64,000 bases of DNA from Microbulbifer aggregans (lineage in GTDB: Bacteria > Pseudomonadota > Gammaproteobacteria > Pseudomonadales > Cellvibrionaceae). The notes beneath the pieces were generated by a model. That model was given only the letters and a program-made list of their open reading frames with translations. It was not told the DNA's origin and did not search any database. The stretch spans positions 868,001 to 932,000 of the forward strand of contig NZ_CP014143.1 of NCBI RefSeq assembly GCF_001750105.1, given 5' to 3'. The translations under genes were made by a program, and so were the position numbers. Below, piece after piece: positions 8,837-18,546 of this stretch (position 1 is the stretch's first letter; each line of letters opens with the position of its first letter).

Positions 8837-9245
8837 AAATGTCGTCCGGGTTTTTGATGACCGGCTGGTTGACCAGCCACCGCTCACCGTCCAGTACGCG
8901 GTAAAAGCAGCTGGTGCGGCCGGTGTGGCAGGCGATACCGCCGCGCTGTTCCACTACCAGCAATACCGTATCACCGTCACAGTCGAGGCGGATCTCGCGG
9001 ATCTGCTGCTCGTGTCCGGACGACTCGCCCTTGCGCCACAGTTTGCCCCGGGAACGGGACCAGTAGACAGCCCGGCCCTCGGCGGCGGTCAGCTGCAGGG
9101 ACTCCCGGTTCATCCACGCCATCATCAGCACGCGGCCTGTCCTGGCGTCCTGCGCGATGGCCGGCACCAGTCCATCCTCATTCCAGCGCACGGCGTCGAT
9201 CAAGCTGTCTTCCGTCGAAACCTCGGTCACTGCTTTGCCTGTCAC
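8829..9245 (-). CDS. hisI: Phosphoribosyl-AMP cyclohydrolase
   Basis: A 138-residue cytoplasmic enzyme opening the adenine ring of PR-AMP, step three of histidine synthesis. Metal-binding motifs are intact: DCDGD (88-92) for magnesium, and Cys89, Cys106 and Cys113 ([12 protein letters not shown]) for zinc. It has the usual length of monofunctional HisI. It lies between ubiB and hisE on the minus strand in a Pseudomonas-like order, away from the other histidine genes. Confidence 0.96.
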   Translation of the reverse strand: MTGKAVTEVSTEDSLIDAVRWNEDGLVPAIAQDARTGRVLMMAWMNRESLQLTAAEGRAVYWSRSRGKLWRKGESSGHEQQIREIRLDCDGDTVLLVVEQRGGIACHTGRTSCFYRVLDGERWLVNQPVIKNPDDIYE

Positions 9246-9296
9246 TTATCTCTTGATTGTAGGTCGCTCATGCCAGCTGGCGCAGGGCCCGATGTT

Positions 9297-10907
9297 TCAG
9301 GGCCAGAGCACCAGTACCAATGCGGCCACCGCCATGGCGATTCCCGCTGGCGGCAGGGCGGCCAGCCACTGGGGCGCAGCCACCGCTGCGGCCCCCACGG
9401 CCAACAGCACCGCGGCCGCGCGGCGCAGATAGCGACTGCGACCGCGCCGGTTGGTGGACTCCAGCGCACTGCCGATAGCCTGCAACTGGGGTGCCATTTC
9501 CCGCGACTGGTCCAGCGCCGAGTACACCATCTGCGGCAGCTGGGGAAACTTCTCCAGCCACTCGGGCCCGTAACGCTTGATCTCGCCCAAAATCGTCCGC
9601 GGGTGGATGCGGTCGCGCATCCAGCGCTCCAAAAATGGATGGGCAGTCTTCCACAGATCCAGTTCCGGATAAAGCTGGCGTCCCAGCCCCTCGATATTGA
9701 GCAGGGTCTTCTGCAGCAGCACCAGCTGCGGCTGCACCGCCATATCGAACCGGCGCGCGGTCTGGAACAGGCTGATCAGCACCCGGGCGAAGGAGATCTC
9801 TCCCAGCGGCTTTTCGAAGATCGGTTCGCAAACGGCACGGATCGCCGCCTCGAAGGTATTGATGGGCGTGTCGGCACGCACCCAGCCACTCTGCACATGC
9901 AGTTCCGCCACCATACGGTAGTCACGGCGGAACATGGCCAGCAGATTGCGGGCCAGATAGTACTGGTCCTCGCGTGACAGGCTACCGACGATGGCGGTGT
10001 CGATGGCGATGTACTTCGGTCGCTCCGGGTGCTGGCGCGAGACGAAGATATTGCCCGGGTGCATGTCGGCATGGAAGAAATTGTGCTCGAACACCTGCTT
10101 GAAGAAGATCTCCACGCCGCGCTCAGCCAGGAGCTGCATATTGGTGTTCTGTGCCCGCAGCTGCTCCAGATCCGTGACCGGGATACCGTCGATGCGCTCC
10201 ATCACCATTACGGTCTCGCGGGTGTAGTCCCAGTGCACTTCGGGCACATAGAGCAGCGGCGAGCCGGAGAAATTGCGTTTGAGCTCGGTGGCATTGGCCG
10301 CCTCACGCACCAGGTCCAGCTCGCCCTCAATGGTGTGACGGTAGTCCTCCACCACCTCCACCGGCCGCAAGCGGCGGCCATCGGGGACATAACGGCGAAT
10401 CCAGCGGGCGATCACCGCCAGCAGGCGCAGATCCTGCTGGATGACCTTGTCGATACCCGGACGCAGGACTTTGACCACGACCGATTCGCCATCGGGCAGC
10501 ACCGCGCCGTGCACCTGCGCCACCGAGGCGGAGGCCAGCGGCGTGCGGTCGAACTGGGCAAAAAGCGTGTCGATCGGGGCCTCTAGCGCTGCCTCGATGC
10601 GGGCAGTGCACTGGTCCGAAGGGAAGGGCGCCACGTTGTCCTGCAGATGGTTCAGCTCTTCCACCACATCCGGAGGCAACAGATCCGGGCGTGTCGAGAG
10701 CAGCTGGCCGAACTTGACGAAAATCGGGCCCAGCTCCTCCAGGGCCCGGCGCAGCCGCGCGCCGCGGCTCAGTTTCGGCTGTGGCAGCAGGCGCAGCGGC
10801 GACCACAGCAGTCGTATCCACAGCGGCCGCTCCGCGCTCGGCAACAGGGTGTCGAGGCGGTAGCGCAGGAAAACGCGGGCGATGGTGAGGCTGCGACCTG
10901 CCGGCAT
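9297..10907 (-). CDS. ubiB: Ubiquinone biosynthesis protein UbiB, ADCK-family atypical kinase
   Basis: The 536-residue protein belongs to the UbiB/COQ8 protein-kinase-like family needed for ubiquinone synthesis, thought to act as an ATPase that helps lipid precursors reach the Ubi complex. The diagnostic KFGQ motif is at 65-68, in [16 protein letters not shown]. The catalytic loop [10 protein letters not shown] and an IDTAIVG metal-binding motif follow. Two hydrophobic C-terminal segments (about 498-536) anchor it in the inner membrane. It begins one base after the ubiJ stop. Confidence 0.97.
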   Translation of the reverse strand: MPAGRSLTIARVFLRYRLDTLLPSAERPLWIRLLWSPLRLLPQPKLSRGARLRRALEELGPIFVKFGQLLSTRPDLLPPDVVEELNHLQDNVAPFPSDQCTARIEAALEAPIDTLFAQFDRTPLASASVAQVHGAVLPDGESVVVKVLRPGIDKVIQQDLRLLAVIARWIRRYVPDGRRLRPVEVVEDYRHTIEGELDLVREAANATELKRNFSGSPLLYVPEVHWDYTRETVMVMERIDGIPVTDLEQLRAQNTNMQLLAERGVEIFFKQVFEHNFFHADMHPGNIFVSRQHPERPKYIAIDTAIVGSLSREDQYYLARNLLAMFRRDYRMVAELHVQSGWVRADTPINTFEAAIRAVCEPIFEKPLGEISFARVLISLFQTARRFDMAVQPQLVLLQKTLLNIEGLGRQLYPELDLWKTAHPFLERWMRDRIHPRTILGEIKRYGPEWLEKFPQLPQMVYSALDQSREMAPQLQAIGSALESTNRRGRSRYLRRAAAVLLAVGAAAVAAPQWLAALPPAGIAMAVAALVLVLWP

Positions 10908-10908
10908 A

Positions 10909-11535
10909 CTACGGCGCCTCCCGCGGGGAGAGCTTCTGCTTCAGGATATTCAGCCGCGCCTCCAGCCGATCCGTCGCCAATGCCAGCTCGGCCAGGTCAT
11001 CGGCAAATGACTCGAACTGGGCGCGCGGTGGTGTCAATTGCCACTCCTCGCTGATCGCTTCGGCGGCAGCGCGAGGGGCGTCACCCAGGCTCTGTCGCAA
11101 CCAGGCGTCGGCGGAGCGCAGGACATTGCCGATGGAATGGGCCGGCACGTCACCGACCAGGCGCGACAGTGGCGCCTCCCAATCGATATCCAGATCTTGC
11201 AGTATCTGCTGCAATTGCTGCAGCAGGGCACTGGAACCGGTAATGGCAACACCCAGTTTGGCCGGCGTGGCGCTGTCGTCTTTCAACAGCCGGAGCAGGG
11301 CAATTGGCGAGCCGGTCAGACGGGTGTCCACCTGCCCCTCCCAGTGCTGGCGCAGGCGCACCTCGTCCCCTTCCACACACAGAATCAACTGCATGCGCGG
11401 AGCGGTCAGGTCCAACGCCAGGGCGCGGCCATCGAGAGTTTTCAGACGAGCGCGGGTCGCGGGATCACAGCTCAGTGCAGCGTTGATGGCGCTCTCCAGC
11501 GCGGCGTCGAAGCCAGAGCGGAATGTGGGGTCCAA
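10909..11535 (-). CDS. ubiJ: Ubiquinone biosynthesis accessory factor UbiJ, SCP2 domain
   Basis: A 208-residue protein with an N-terminal SCP2 lipid-binding domain (about 15-115) and a helical/coiled-coil C-terminus ([18 protein letters not shown]). UbiJ binds ubiquinone intermediates and, with UbiK, organises the soluble Ubi complex. The start is a TTG at 11535, supported by AAGGAA about 7 bases upstream. The position between ubiE and ubiB is the standard order in gammaproteobacteria. Confidence 0.9.
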   Translation of the reverse strand: MDPTFRSGFDAALESAINAALSCDPATRARLKTLDGRALALDLTAPRMQLILCVEGDEVRLRQHWEGQVDTRLTGSPIALLRLLKDDSATPAKLGVAITGSSALLQQLQQILQDLDIDWEAPLSRLVGDVPAHSIGNVLRSADAWLRQSLGDAPRAAAEAISEEWQLTPPRAQFESFADDLAELALATDRLEARLNILKQKLSPREAP

Positions 11536-11609
11536 GGCAGATTTCCTTCTATCCAGACCGGTTGGACGGAACAGCGCACGGGCTTCGGCGCTGCCAGGCT
11601 AGGCTCAAG

Positions 11610-12359
11610 TCAGGGTTTGATGCCGCGGTGCAGGGCCACGATGCCACCGGTCATATTGTGGTATTCGCAGTCCACAAAGCCGGCATCCGCCATCATCTGC
11701 TTCAGGGTTTCCTGGTCCGGGTGCATGCGGATGCTCTCTGCCAGGTAGCGGTAGCTGTCGGCGTCGTCGGCCACCAGCTTGCCCATAAACGGCAGCAGGC
11801 GGAAGGAATACTGGTCGTAGACCTTTTCCAGCAGCTTCGACTGCGGCCTGGAGAACTCCAGCACCAGCAGGCGACCGCCGGGCTTCAGCACCCGCAGCAT
11901 CGAGCGCAGGGCCAGGTCCTTGTCGGTGACATTGCGCAGACCGAAGGCGATGGTGATGCAGTCAAAGGTATTATCCGGGAACGGCAGGTACTGGGCGTCA
12001 GCCTGTACCGGCTCCACATTGCCCGCGATGCCCCGATCCATCAGACGGTCGCGGCCCACTCGCAGCATGGATTCGTTGATATCCGCCAGCACCACCTGCC
12101 CCTCCGGGCCGACGATGCGTGAGAAGCGCGCGGTCAGATCACCGGTGCCACCGGCGATATCCAGGATCGTCTGGCCTGGGCGCGCGCCGGAGAGCTCGAT
12201 GGTGAAGCGCTTCCACAGGCGGTGGACGCCACCGGACATCAGGTCGTTCATCACGTCGTAGCGCGCCGCCACCGAGTGAAATACCTCGGCCACACGTCCG
12301 GCCTTCTCCTCCACCGGAACTTCCTGGTAGCCGAAATGGGTCGTCTTGCGGTCGGTCAT
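11610..12359 (-). CDS. ubiE: Ubiquinone/menaquinone C-methyltransferase
   Basis: A 249-residue SAM-dependent methyltransferase acting on demethylmenaquinol and on the C2 position in ubiquinone synthesis. SAM motif I is LDIAGGTGD. The family signatures [20 protein letters not shown] and the later FGLRNVTD and MLRVLKPGG are clear. The ATG at 12359 gives the family start ([12 protein letters not shown]); an open extension to 12479 looks non-coding. First gene of the ubi-his-tat run. Confidence 0.97.
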   Translation of the reverse strand: MTDRKTTHFGYQEVPVEEKAGRVAEVFHSVAARYDVMNDLMSGGVHRLWKRFTIELSGARPGQTILDIAGGTGDLTARFSRIVGPEGQVVLADINESMLRVGRDRLMDRGIAGNVEPVQADAQYLPFPDNTFDCITIAFGLRNVTDKDLALRSMLRVLKPGGRLLVLEFSRPQSKLLEKVYDQYSFRLLPFMGKLVADDADSYRYLAESIRMHPDQETLKQMMADAGFVDCEYHNMTGGIVALHRGIKP

Positions 12360-12494
12360 AAATGCGCCTGCTGAGCCTGATTCAGGGGGCATTGTACATG
12401 GCAGACAGGGCAAGCACGAAGCGCTTCTCTGGCCCACCAGGGCACTCCCCTGCAAAGTGCCCTGGCTCATACCCAGCACACCAATCCATTTCGG

Positions 12495-12578
12495 TTCAAC
12501 AATAAAGACGACGATTTTTTGAGAAAAGTCAAAAAAAATTTGAGGGCTTATTGTTGAAAGCCGTCAAACAGGTATGAC
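12495..12578 (+). promoter_or_regulatory. Inverted repeat and putative promoter upstream of the TonB receptor gene
   Basis: TTCAACAATAA at 12495-12505 and its exact reverse complement TTATTGTTGAA at 12548-12558 are separated by 42 bases of A/T-rich sequence. The right arm contains TTGTTG (12551-12556), which with TATGAC (12573-12578, 16-base spacer) makes a plausible sigma-70 promoter. The repeat would then lie upstream of the transcript start, so it is more likely a DNA operator than an RNA hairpin. Confidence 0.5.
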
Positions 12579-12632
12579 CGGCTAGACCAGTCTGACTAAT
12601 AACAAATGATTTGACCTGGAGGGGTTCAAGAA

Positions 12633-15485
12633 ATGAAAGGAAATCTACTATCCATGGCGATCCGCGGCGCTATCCTCGCCGCTGTCGGCGTAACGCCGGC
12701 ATTCGCCCAGGAAAGTTCTTCTGACGATAGCCAGAAAGTATCGGACGGGACAATCGAACAGATCACCGTAACCGGTTCACGGATCACGCGTCCGAACGCA
12801 GTGAGCCCGACCCCGGTAACCTCACTCACATCCGAAGACATCAATCTCGGTGGTGACGTAAACCTGGGTGACGTACTGAACGACCTGCCCGCCCTGCGCT
12901 CCACCTTCTCCGGCAACAACTCCGGCCGCTTTATCGGTACCGTCGGCCTCAACCTGCTGGACCTGCGTGGCATGGGCACGTCCCGCACCCTGGTGCTGCA
13001 GGATGGCCGTCGCCACATCGCCTCCTCCATCGGCACCTCCGCGGTGGACGTGAACACCATCCCGGAAGACCTGCTGGAGCGCGTTGACGTGATCACCGGC
13101 GGTGCTTCCGCCATTTATGGCGCGGACGCGGTTACCGGCGTGGTCAACTTCGTCATGAAGGATGACTTCGAGGGCGTCAAGATCAGTGCCTACGGCAGTG
13201 ACACCGACAACGGTGGTGCAGAAACCACCGAAATGAGCATTACCTTCGGTCAAAACTTCTTCGACGGTCGCGCCAACATTGCCGGTAGCATCCAAACCTC
13301 CAGCCGTGACGATGTCTACGGTTACGACCGCGAGTGGATCACCAAGGGCTATGGCACCCTGCGCAACCCTGAAAACACTGGTCCGGAAGACGGCATTCCC
13401 GATCGTATCGTTGTCGAGAACTACACCCTGCCAGTATTGAGTGAAGCCGGCTTCGCCTACACTCCCCTGGGCCTGATTACCTTTGACGAGGACGGCACTG
13501 CCCGCCCGGTAGAATACGGCAGCATCTGTGACTCTTCCGGTCGCTGCAGCGGCGGTGACGGCTATCGCTGGATCGGCCAGTACCAGATGTATCCGCGCAC
13601 CGAGAACACCAACGTGTTCGTCAAAGGTCGTTACGATCTGACCGATTCCATGCAGCTGTTCGCGGAAGCCAAGTATGTGAACAACGAAGCAGAGAGCTTC
13701 GGTCAGGCCAGCTTCAGTTACGATGGCTACTCCTCCACCAACCCGTTCCTGGACGACAGCCTCTCCCAGGCTCTGGTTGACGCCGGCATCGGTGGCTTCG
13801 GCATGTATCGCATGCACTCCGATCTCGGCTACCGCGGCAACCTGGCCGACCGGGAAACCCAGCGCTACGTTCTCGGCGTCAAGGGCGATATCGACGGCAA
13901 CTGGAACTACGAGACCAGCCTCGTCTGGGGTGAGTATGACGGCAATGTCCGCTACCTGAACAACCGCCACAATGCCCGTTTCGCTGAGGCCATCAACGCC
14001 GTCGAGATCGATGGAGAAATCGTCTGTGCCGATGCGGAGGCCCGCGCCAATGGCTGTCAGCCCCTGGATCTGTTCGGTGAAGGCCGTGCCTCCCAGGAAG
14101 CGATCGACTACGTCATGCTGCAGAACACCGGTTCTTACGAGAACATGACACAGATGGTTGCCTCCGGCTTTGTCAGCGGTGATCTGATCAACCTGCCTGC
14201 AGGCCCCCTGTCTGTGGCCGGTGGTTTCGAATACCGCGAAGAGACCAGCAGCGTCGATTACGATCAGATCATCAAGGATGGGGCGACGTTCATGAACGCG
14301 CTGGCTCCGACTGATGGTGAGTACGATGTCAGCGAAGTCTATGTGGAAGCCTCCGCACCACTGCTGGGCGGCCTGCCGGGCGTCCAGAGCCTGACGTTCG
14401 ACACTGCCTACCGCGCTTCTGACTACTCCACCATCGGCAGCACCGGTGCCTGGAAAGCCGGTCTCGACTGGACTGTCTACGACGACCTGCGCTTCCGCGC
14501 TACCGCCTCCGAGGCCGTTCGTGCACCGAATATCGACGAACTGTTCGCGCCCCTGGGCCAGAACTTCTTCAACGTCGATGACCCCTGTGACGCAGACGAG
14601 ATCCCGTACGCTCCGGACCCCGCCCTGCGCGCGGCCAACTGTGCGGCCCTCGGTCTCGCGGCTGATTACCAGTCGCCGTGGAACGAAGGCCCGACCCTGC
14701 CGGGCTTCAGTGGCGGTAACGAGAACCTGCAGGAAGAGACAGCTACCACCTTCACCTACGGCCTGGTCTTCACCCCCGGCTTTGCCGAGGGCCTGACTCT
14801 GACCGTGGACTACTGGGATATCGAGATTGAAGATGCGATTTCCTACTACGGTGGCCAGACCATCCTCGACAAGTGTGTGGACGGTTCCTCCATCAACAAC
14901 GCCTTCTGTGGCAACATCGAGCGTGACGCGAACGGCGACCTGGTCTCCCTGACCAGCTCCGCGCTGAATGCCTCAGCCCTGACGGCACGCGGTATCGACT
15001 ATGAGGTACGCTATCAGTTTGCGCTGGCTGACGTATTCAACTCTGATGACCTGGGCAGCCTGACCCTGAGCCTGCTGGGTACGCACCTGCTGGAGCGCAA
15101 CGACTACTCCTTCCAGGACGACCCCTCAGACGTCGATCAAATCGATGGCGAGCTGGGTGACCCAACTGATACCTTCATCAGCAACGTCACTTACCGCTAC
15201 GGCAACCTGTCCGTCAACTGGCGCCACCAGTACATCGACAGCATGGCGCTGTTCAGCATTGGTGATGCCCGTCCGGAGAGCGCTGCACCGCCCTATACCG
15301 GCAAAGTGGGTTACAACAGCCTGCAGAGCCGCTACCTGTTCCAGGACAGCATCGAGGTCTTCGGCGGTGTCAACAACATCGAGGACAAAGCTCCCCCGGC
15401 CTACCTGACTGGTACCGGTGGTGGTTCCGGTATGTATGACACCCTGGGACGCACTTTCTACCTGGGTGCTAACTACACCTTCTAA
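12633..15485 (+). CDS. TonB-dependent receptor, large, substrate unknown
   Basis: A 950-residue outer membrane receptor. A signal peptide (cleavage near AFAQ) is followed by a TonB-box-like EQITVTGSRI, then a plug domain (LDLRGMGTSRTLVLQDG, DLLERVDVITGGASAIYGADAV) and a long beta barrel ending in the terminal aromatic strand YLGANYTF. Cysteine pairs in loops (CDSSGRC, CVDG...CGN) are common in marine receptors of this subgroup. Such receptors import large or scarce compounds, often glycans or peptides in this group, but no partner gene (SusD-like, permease, hydrolase) is next to it. The ribosome site GGAGGGG lies just upstream. Confidence 0.93.
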   Translation: MKGNLLSMAIRGAILAAVGVTPAFAQESSSDDSQKVSDGTIEQITVTGSRITRPNAVSPTPVTSLTSEDINLGGDVNLGDVLNDLPALRSTFSGNNSGRFIGTVGLNLLDLRGMGTSRTLVLQDGRRHIASSIGTSAVDVNTIPEDLLERVDVITGGASAIYGADAVTGVVNFVMKDDFEGVKISAYGSDTDNGGAETTEMSITFGQNFFDGRANIAGSIQTSSRDDVYGYDREWITKGYGTLRNPENTGPEDGIPDRIVVENYTLPVLSEAGFAYTPLGLITFDEDGTARPVEYGSICDSSGRCSGGDGYRWIGQYQMYPRTENTNVFVKGRYDLTDSMQLFAEAKYVNNEAESFGQASFSYDGYSSTNPFLDDSLSQALVDAGIGGFGMYRMHSDLGYRGNLADRETQRYVLGVKGDIDGNWNYETSLVWGEYDGNVRYLNNRHNARFAEAINAVEIDGEIVCADAEARANGCQPLDLFGEGRASQEAIDYVMLQNTGSYENMTQMVASGFVSGDLINLPAGPLSVAGGFEYREETSSVDYDQIIKDGATFMNALAPTDGEYDVSEVYVEASAPLLGGLPGVQSLTFDTAYRASDYSTIGSTGAWKAGLDWTVYDDLRFRATASEAVRAPNIDELFAPLGQNFFNVDDPCDADEIPYAPDPALRAANCAALGLAADYQSPWNEGPTLPGFSGGNENLQEETATTFTYGLVFTPGFAEGLTLTVDYWDIEIEDAISYYGGQTILDKCVDGSSINNAFCGNIERDANGDLVSLTSSALNASALTARGIDYEVRYQFALADVFNSDDLGSLTLSLLGTHLLERNDYSFQDDPSDVDQIDGELGDPTDTFISNVTYRYGNLSVNWRHQYIDSMALFSIGDARPESAAPPYTGKVGYNSLQSRYLFQDSIEVFGGVNNIEDKAPPAYLTGTGGGSGMYDTLGRTFYLGANYTF

Positions 15486-15528
15486 GAAGCAGAGACTTCG
15501 CAAGGTAAGGGCGGAAACGCCCTCATTG

Positions 15529-15555
15529 AGCCGCATCTTCGGATGCGGCTTTTTT
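15529..15555 (+). terminator. Rho-independent terminator after the TonB receptor gene
   Basis: A 9-bp stem, AGCCGCATC / GATGCGGCT, with a stable TTCG tetraloop, followed by a run of T. A shorter GGGCG-GAAA-CGCCC hairpin at 15509-15522 precedes it. Confidence 0.9.
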
Positions 15556-15622
15556 ATTGCCTTTTCTTAGCCCGGCTTCACGAAGCTAAACTGTTGGCCG
15601 TCCAGACTGAAAGCTCCCGGGT

Positions 15623-16432
15623 ATGCGCTACTCATTCAAACCAAACAAACCGCTTCCAGAGAATCTACGCAGGGTTGCCCAGAGCCAGGTCTCGCTGGCC
15701 ATGGCTGAACTGGAAGAATTGCCTGACGAAGAAGCCGTGCACCAGGTACGCAAGCGCTGCAAGAAAATGCGCGCGCTGCTACGGTTGATCCGCTATGAGG
15801 CTGAGGGTCTCTATCGCTATGAAAATGCCCAGTTTCGCAACCTCGCCAACACTCTGTCCGGCAGCCGCGATGCTGTCTCCCTGAGAGATTCACTGCTGAA
15901 GCTCGCTCCTGGCGACTATCCACAGATTGAAGCATTCCTCAGCCACCGTGCAGAGCACCAGAGGGATGAACAGGCCATGGCAGATGCCGCGCAGCAACTG
16001 GATCAGGCAGCTCAGCGGCTTGAGGGTTGGCCACTGCAGCCGCTACGCTGGATACACACCCGCAAAGGCTACGAGAAAGGGTATCGCCGCGCCCGCAAGG
16101 CTATGAATAAGGCTCTAGCCGAGGAAAGCCCCGAAAGCTTTCACGAGTTCCGCAAACGAGTAAAAGACCACTGGTACCACAGCCGACTGATGGCAAAGCG
16201 ATATGAGAAGCGTATCGGTCCTCGGCAGAAGCCACTCAACAAGCTGGCCAAGGCACTGGGAGACTGGCGCGACCTCCACCTGCTATGCACCTTCCTGGCA
16301 CCAATGAGTGACCGATTCCCCGGTGAATTAATTCCCCTGCTCGATAGCGCCACCAAGCGTAGCGACGAATTGCATCGGCAAATTGAACAACAAGCCGACG
16401 CATTATTCCGCCCGAAGCAGTTTGCCTGGTAA
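15623..16432 (+). CDS. CHAD domain protein
   Basis: A 269-residue, strongly basic, all-helical protein. Conserved CHAD features are visible in both halves: HQVRKRCKKMRALLRLIR (about 35-52) and HEFRKRVKDHWYHSRLM (about 174-190), the paired H-x-x-RK-x-x-K-x-x-R helices that bind polyphosphate. CHAD proteins associate with polyphosphate granules or partner with CYTH/ygiF phosphatases. Here no CYTH domain is fused or adjacent, so the protein may simply bind polyphosphate. The gene stands alone after the receptor terminator. Confidence 0.9.
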   Translation: MRYSFKPNKPLPENLRRVAQSQVSLAMAELEELPDEEAVHQVRKRCKKMRALLRLIRYEAEGLYRYENAQFRNLANTLSGSRDAVSLRDSLLKLAPGDYPQIEAFLSHRAEHQRDEQAMADAAQQLDQAAQRLEGWPLQPLRWIHTRKGYEKGYRRARKAMNKALAEESPESFHEFRKRVKDHWYHSRLMAKRYEKRIGPRQKPLNKLAKALGDWRDLHLLCTFLAPMSDRFPGELIPLLDSATKRSDELHRQIEQQADALFRPKQFAW

Positions 16433-16544
16433 CTGTGCGGAGCCAGTGATAATGCACCCACCTGAATAAACCGCGGATAGCCGACCGTAACCCAGCGCTT
16501 TTTGGCATAATGCCTCCTTAGAAAACAAATAGGGAACCATTGCC

Positions 16545-17006
16545 ATGCTGGACTGGCTCAACCTTCATATCGCCTATTGGCACTGGCTGGTACTGGGCCT
16601 GCTGCTGGTGACCGCCGAGATCTTTGTCTCCGGCTTCGTCCTGTTCTGGTTCGGCCTCGCCGCCCTGCTCATGGGCATCCTGACACTGGCCGTGGACCTG
16701 CCCTTTACCCTGCAACTGATCCTGTGGGCCTTCGCCTCCATCGCCTTTGTGGTGATCTGGGTCAAAAGTATCAAACCGCGCTGGAAAGACCGCACCACCG
16801 CCGGCATGGCCTACGAGGCACTGGTGGGGCAGGTGGGCCTGGTACTGGAATCGAACGCCGGGAAGAGTCGCGGCCGACTGAAATTCCCCGCGCCGATTTT
16901 GGGCGAAGACGAATGGATCTTTATCTGCACGGAAGAGGTCGCCATTGGCGATCGCGTGCGCGTCACCGATATTTCCGGCAATGCACTGATGGTAGCACCA
17001 CACTGA
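16545..17006 (+). CDS. NfeD-like membrane protein
   Basis: A 153-residue protein with three or four membrane helices in the first 75 residues and a C-terminal OB-fold domain (VGQVGLVLESNAG...DEWIFICTEEVAIGDRVRVTDISG), the short NfeD layout. It is followed 86 bases later by an SPFH/stomatin gene. The NfeD-SPFH pair is a conserved partnership (as in E. coli YbbK/QmcA with YbbL-type neighbours) thought to organise membrane microdomains and to work with FtsH-type quality control. Confidence 0.9.
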   Translation: MLDWLNLHIAYWHWLVLGLLLVTAEIFVSGFVLFWFGLAALLMGILTLAVDLPFTLQLILWAFASIAFVVIWVKSIKPRWKDRTTAGMAYEALVGQVGLVLESNAGKSRGRLKFPAPILGEDEWIFICTEEVAIGDRVRVTDISGNALMVAPH

Positions 17007-17092
17007 AGCGGCACCGTCATTACCGATAACAACATCAACTTAATCACCCAGATCAACAGGATCGATTCAATACCCGGGGAGGGAAACAGGAA

Positions 17093-17938
17093 GTGGAAGG
17101 TTTATATGTAGTACTGGCGCTGGTGGCGCTTGTGGTGATCACCATCGCCAAGGGGGTACGCATCGTACCGCAGGGCTCCAAGCATATCGTGCAGCGGCTG
17201 GGGAAATACCATAAAACCCTGACCCCGGGTATGAACGTGGTGATTCCCTATGTGGATCAGGTGCCCTACAAGGTAACCACCAAGGATATCGTGCTGGATA
17301 TCCCCTCCCAGGAAGTCATCACCCAGGACAACGCCACCATCATTGCCAACGCCGTGGCTTACATCAATATCGTCTCACCGGAGAAGGCGGTGTACGGCGT
17401 TGAGGATTACGAGATCGCTATCCAGAACCTGGTCCAGACCGCGCTGCGTTCGATCATCGGTGAGATGTCACTGGACTCGGCACTGTCCTCCCGCGACCTG
17501 ATCAAGGCCAAGCTGAAGGAAGGCATCTCCGACGATATTGCCGACTGGGGCATCAACCTGAAAACTGTCGAGATTCAGGACATCAACCCCTCTCAGACCA
17601 TGCAGGCCGCCATGGAAGAGCAGGCCGCCGCCGAACGCCAGCGCCGTGCCACCGTCACCCGGGCCGAGGGTGAGAAGCAGGCCGCCATCCTCGAGGCCGA
17701 CGGCCGCCTGGAAGCCTCCAAGCGCGATGCCAAAGCCCAGGTGGTCCTTGCCGACGCCAGCCGCGAGGCCATCGAGCGCGTTTCCTCCGCCATCGGTGAG
17801 CAGGAAATGCCAGTGATGTACCTGCTTGGCGAGCGCTATATCTCTGCACTGTCAGAGCTGTCGCAGTCCGACAATGCCAAGAATGTGATTCTGCCCGCGG
17901 ATCTGCCGCAAGCGGTGAAGGGATTGCTCAACCGATAG
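17093..17938 (+). CDS. SPFH/band 7 membrane protein, QmcA/stomatin type
   Basis: A 281-residue protein with one N-terminal membrane helix, an SPFH domain (VPQGSKHIVQRLGKYHKTLTPG through the DVVLDIPSQ-type strand), and an Ala/Glu/Arg-rich coiled coil (AAAERQRRATVTRAEGEKQ) for oligomer formation. The start is a GTG at 17093 with GGGGAGGG about 9 bases upstream. It should form large ring assemblies in the inner membrane. It is paired with the upstream nfeD-like gene. Confidence 0.92.
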   Translation: MEGLYVVLALVALVVITIAKGVRIVPQGSKHIVQRLGKYHKTLTPGMNVVIPYVDQVPYKVTTKDIVLDIPSQEVITQDNATIIANAVAYINIVSPEKAVYGVEDYEIAIQNLVQTALRSIIGEMSLDSALSSRDLIKAKLKEGISDDIADWGINLKTVEIQDINPSQTMQAAMEEQAAAERQRRATVTRAEGEKQAAILEADGRLEASKRDAKAQVVLADASREAIERVSSAIGEQEMPVMYLLGERYISALSELSQSDNAKNVILPADLPQAVKGLLNR

Positions 17939-18090
17939 CTGAGGAGGACCGGGGAGATTTATTCCCGGTCCTATCCTTGACAGGGAAAACTCATAGCGCG
18001 TCGTTTTTAATTACAGCTCGCTCGCCTAACTATTAGCTTCACTCAACCACCGCCTTGAAACCCGCTACCGGATCCTATGGAAATACATCC

Positions 18091-18531
18091 ATGAAGCATG
18101 CAGTTACATTTATTATTGGTATTTTATTCAGCGTGGTCGCGATTCAGGTTGTGGGTTTTGGGGCTGCCATCACTGTACCGAACTGGCTGAGCTCACTGAC
18201 AGACGGCGACGCCTCAATGACACTGCTTTGTTTGCACCTTATCTACATTGCGCTGCCTTTATTTGTCGTTGCCGCAGTCTTTGGTGCCAGCGCCTCTCGG
18301 GCCTTGAAAACCCGCTCGACGGCAATGCTTACTGTTCTTTCGCTGCCGTATCTGTCTACAGTGCTCTACGGTGAGATCGCAGGACCGAGCACTATTTTTG
18401 GTCCACTGTGGTTTCTATCCGCCATTGTTTTCCTGTCAGCTATCGGGGGGCTGGTCCTAGGAGGATGGCATTTTGGCATAAGTAGTAGCTCCGGCAATAA
18501 CTTCCCATCAGCCAGAGATAAGTCGAGCTAG
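18091..18531 (+). CDS. Orphan four-helix membrane protein
   Basis: A 146-residue protein from the ATG at 18091 (a TTG at 18055 would add 12 residues but has no better ribosome site). Four hydrophobic segments (about 4-28, 45-66, 77-97, 107-130) and a Ser-rich polar tail. No family is recognised. The stretch is more A/T-rich than its neighbours, and the gene is convergent with the kinase gene with 15 bases between stops. Possibly a lineage-specific or acquired gene. Confidence 0.6.
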   Translation: MKHAVTFIIGILFSVVAIQVVGFGAAITVPNWLSSLTDGDASMTLLCLHLIYIALPLFVVAAVFGASASRALKTRSTAMLTVLSLPYLSTVLYGEIAGPSTIFGPLWFLSAIVFLSAIGGLVLGGWHFGISSSSGNNFPSARDKSS

Positions 18532-18546
18532 ACATCGGGCAAAAAT

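Noticed and set aside
8790..9977. A 395-codon plus-strand open frame
   Set aside because: Runs antisense across hisE, hisI and ubiB; no recognisable domain and no ribosome site.
12822..13970. A 382-codon minus-strand open frame
   Set aside because: Antisense to the plug and early barrel of the large TonB receptor.
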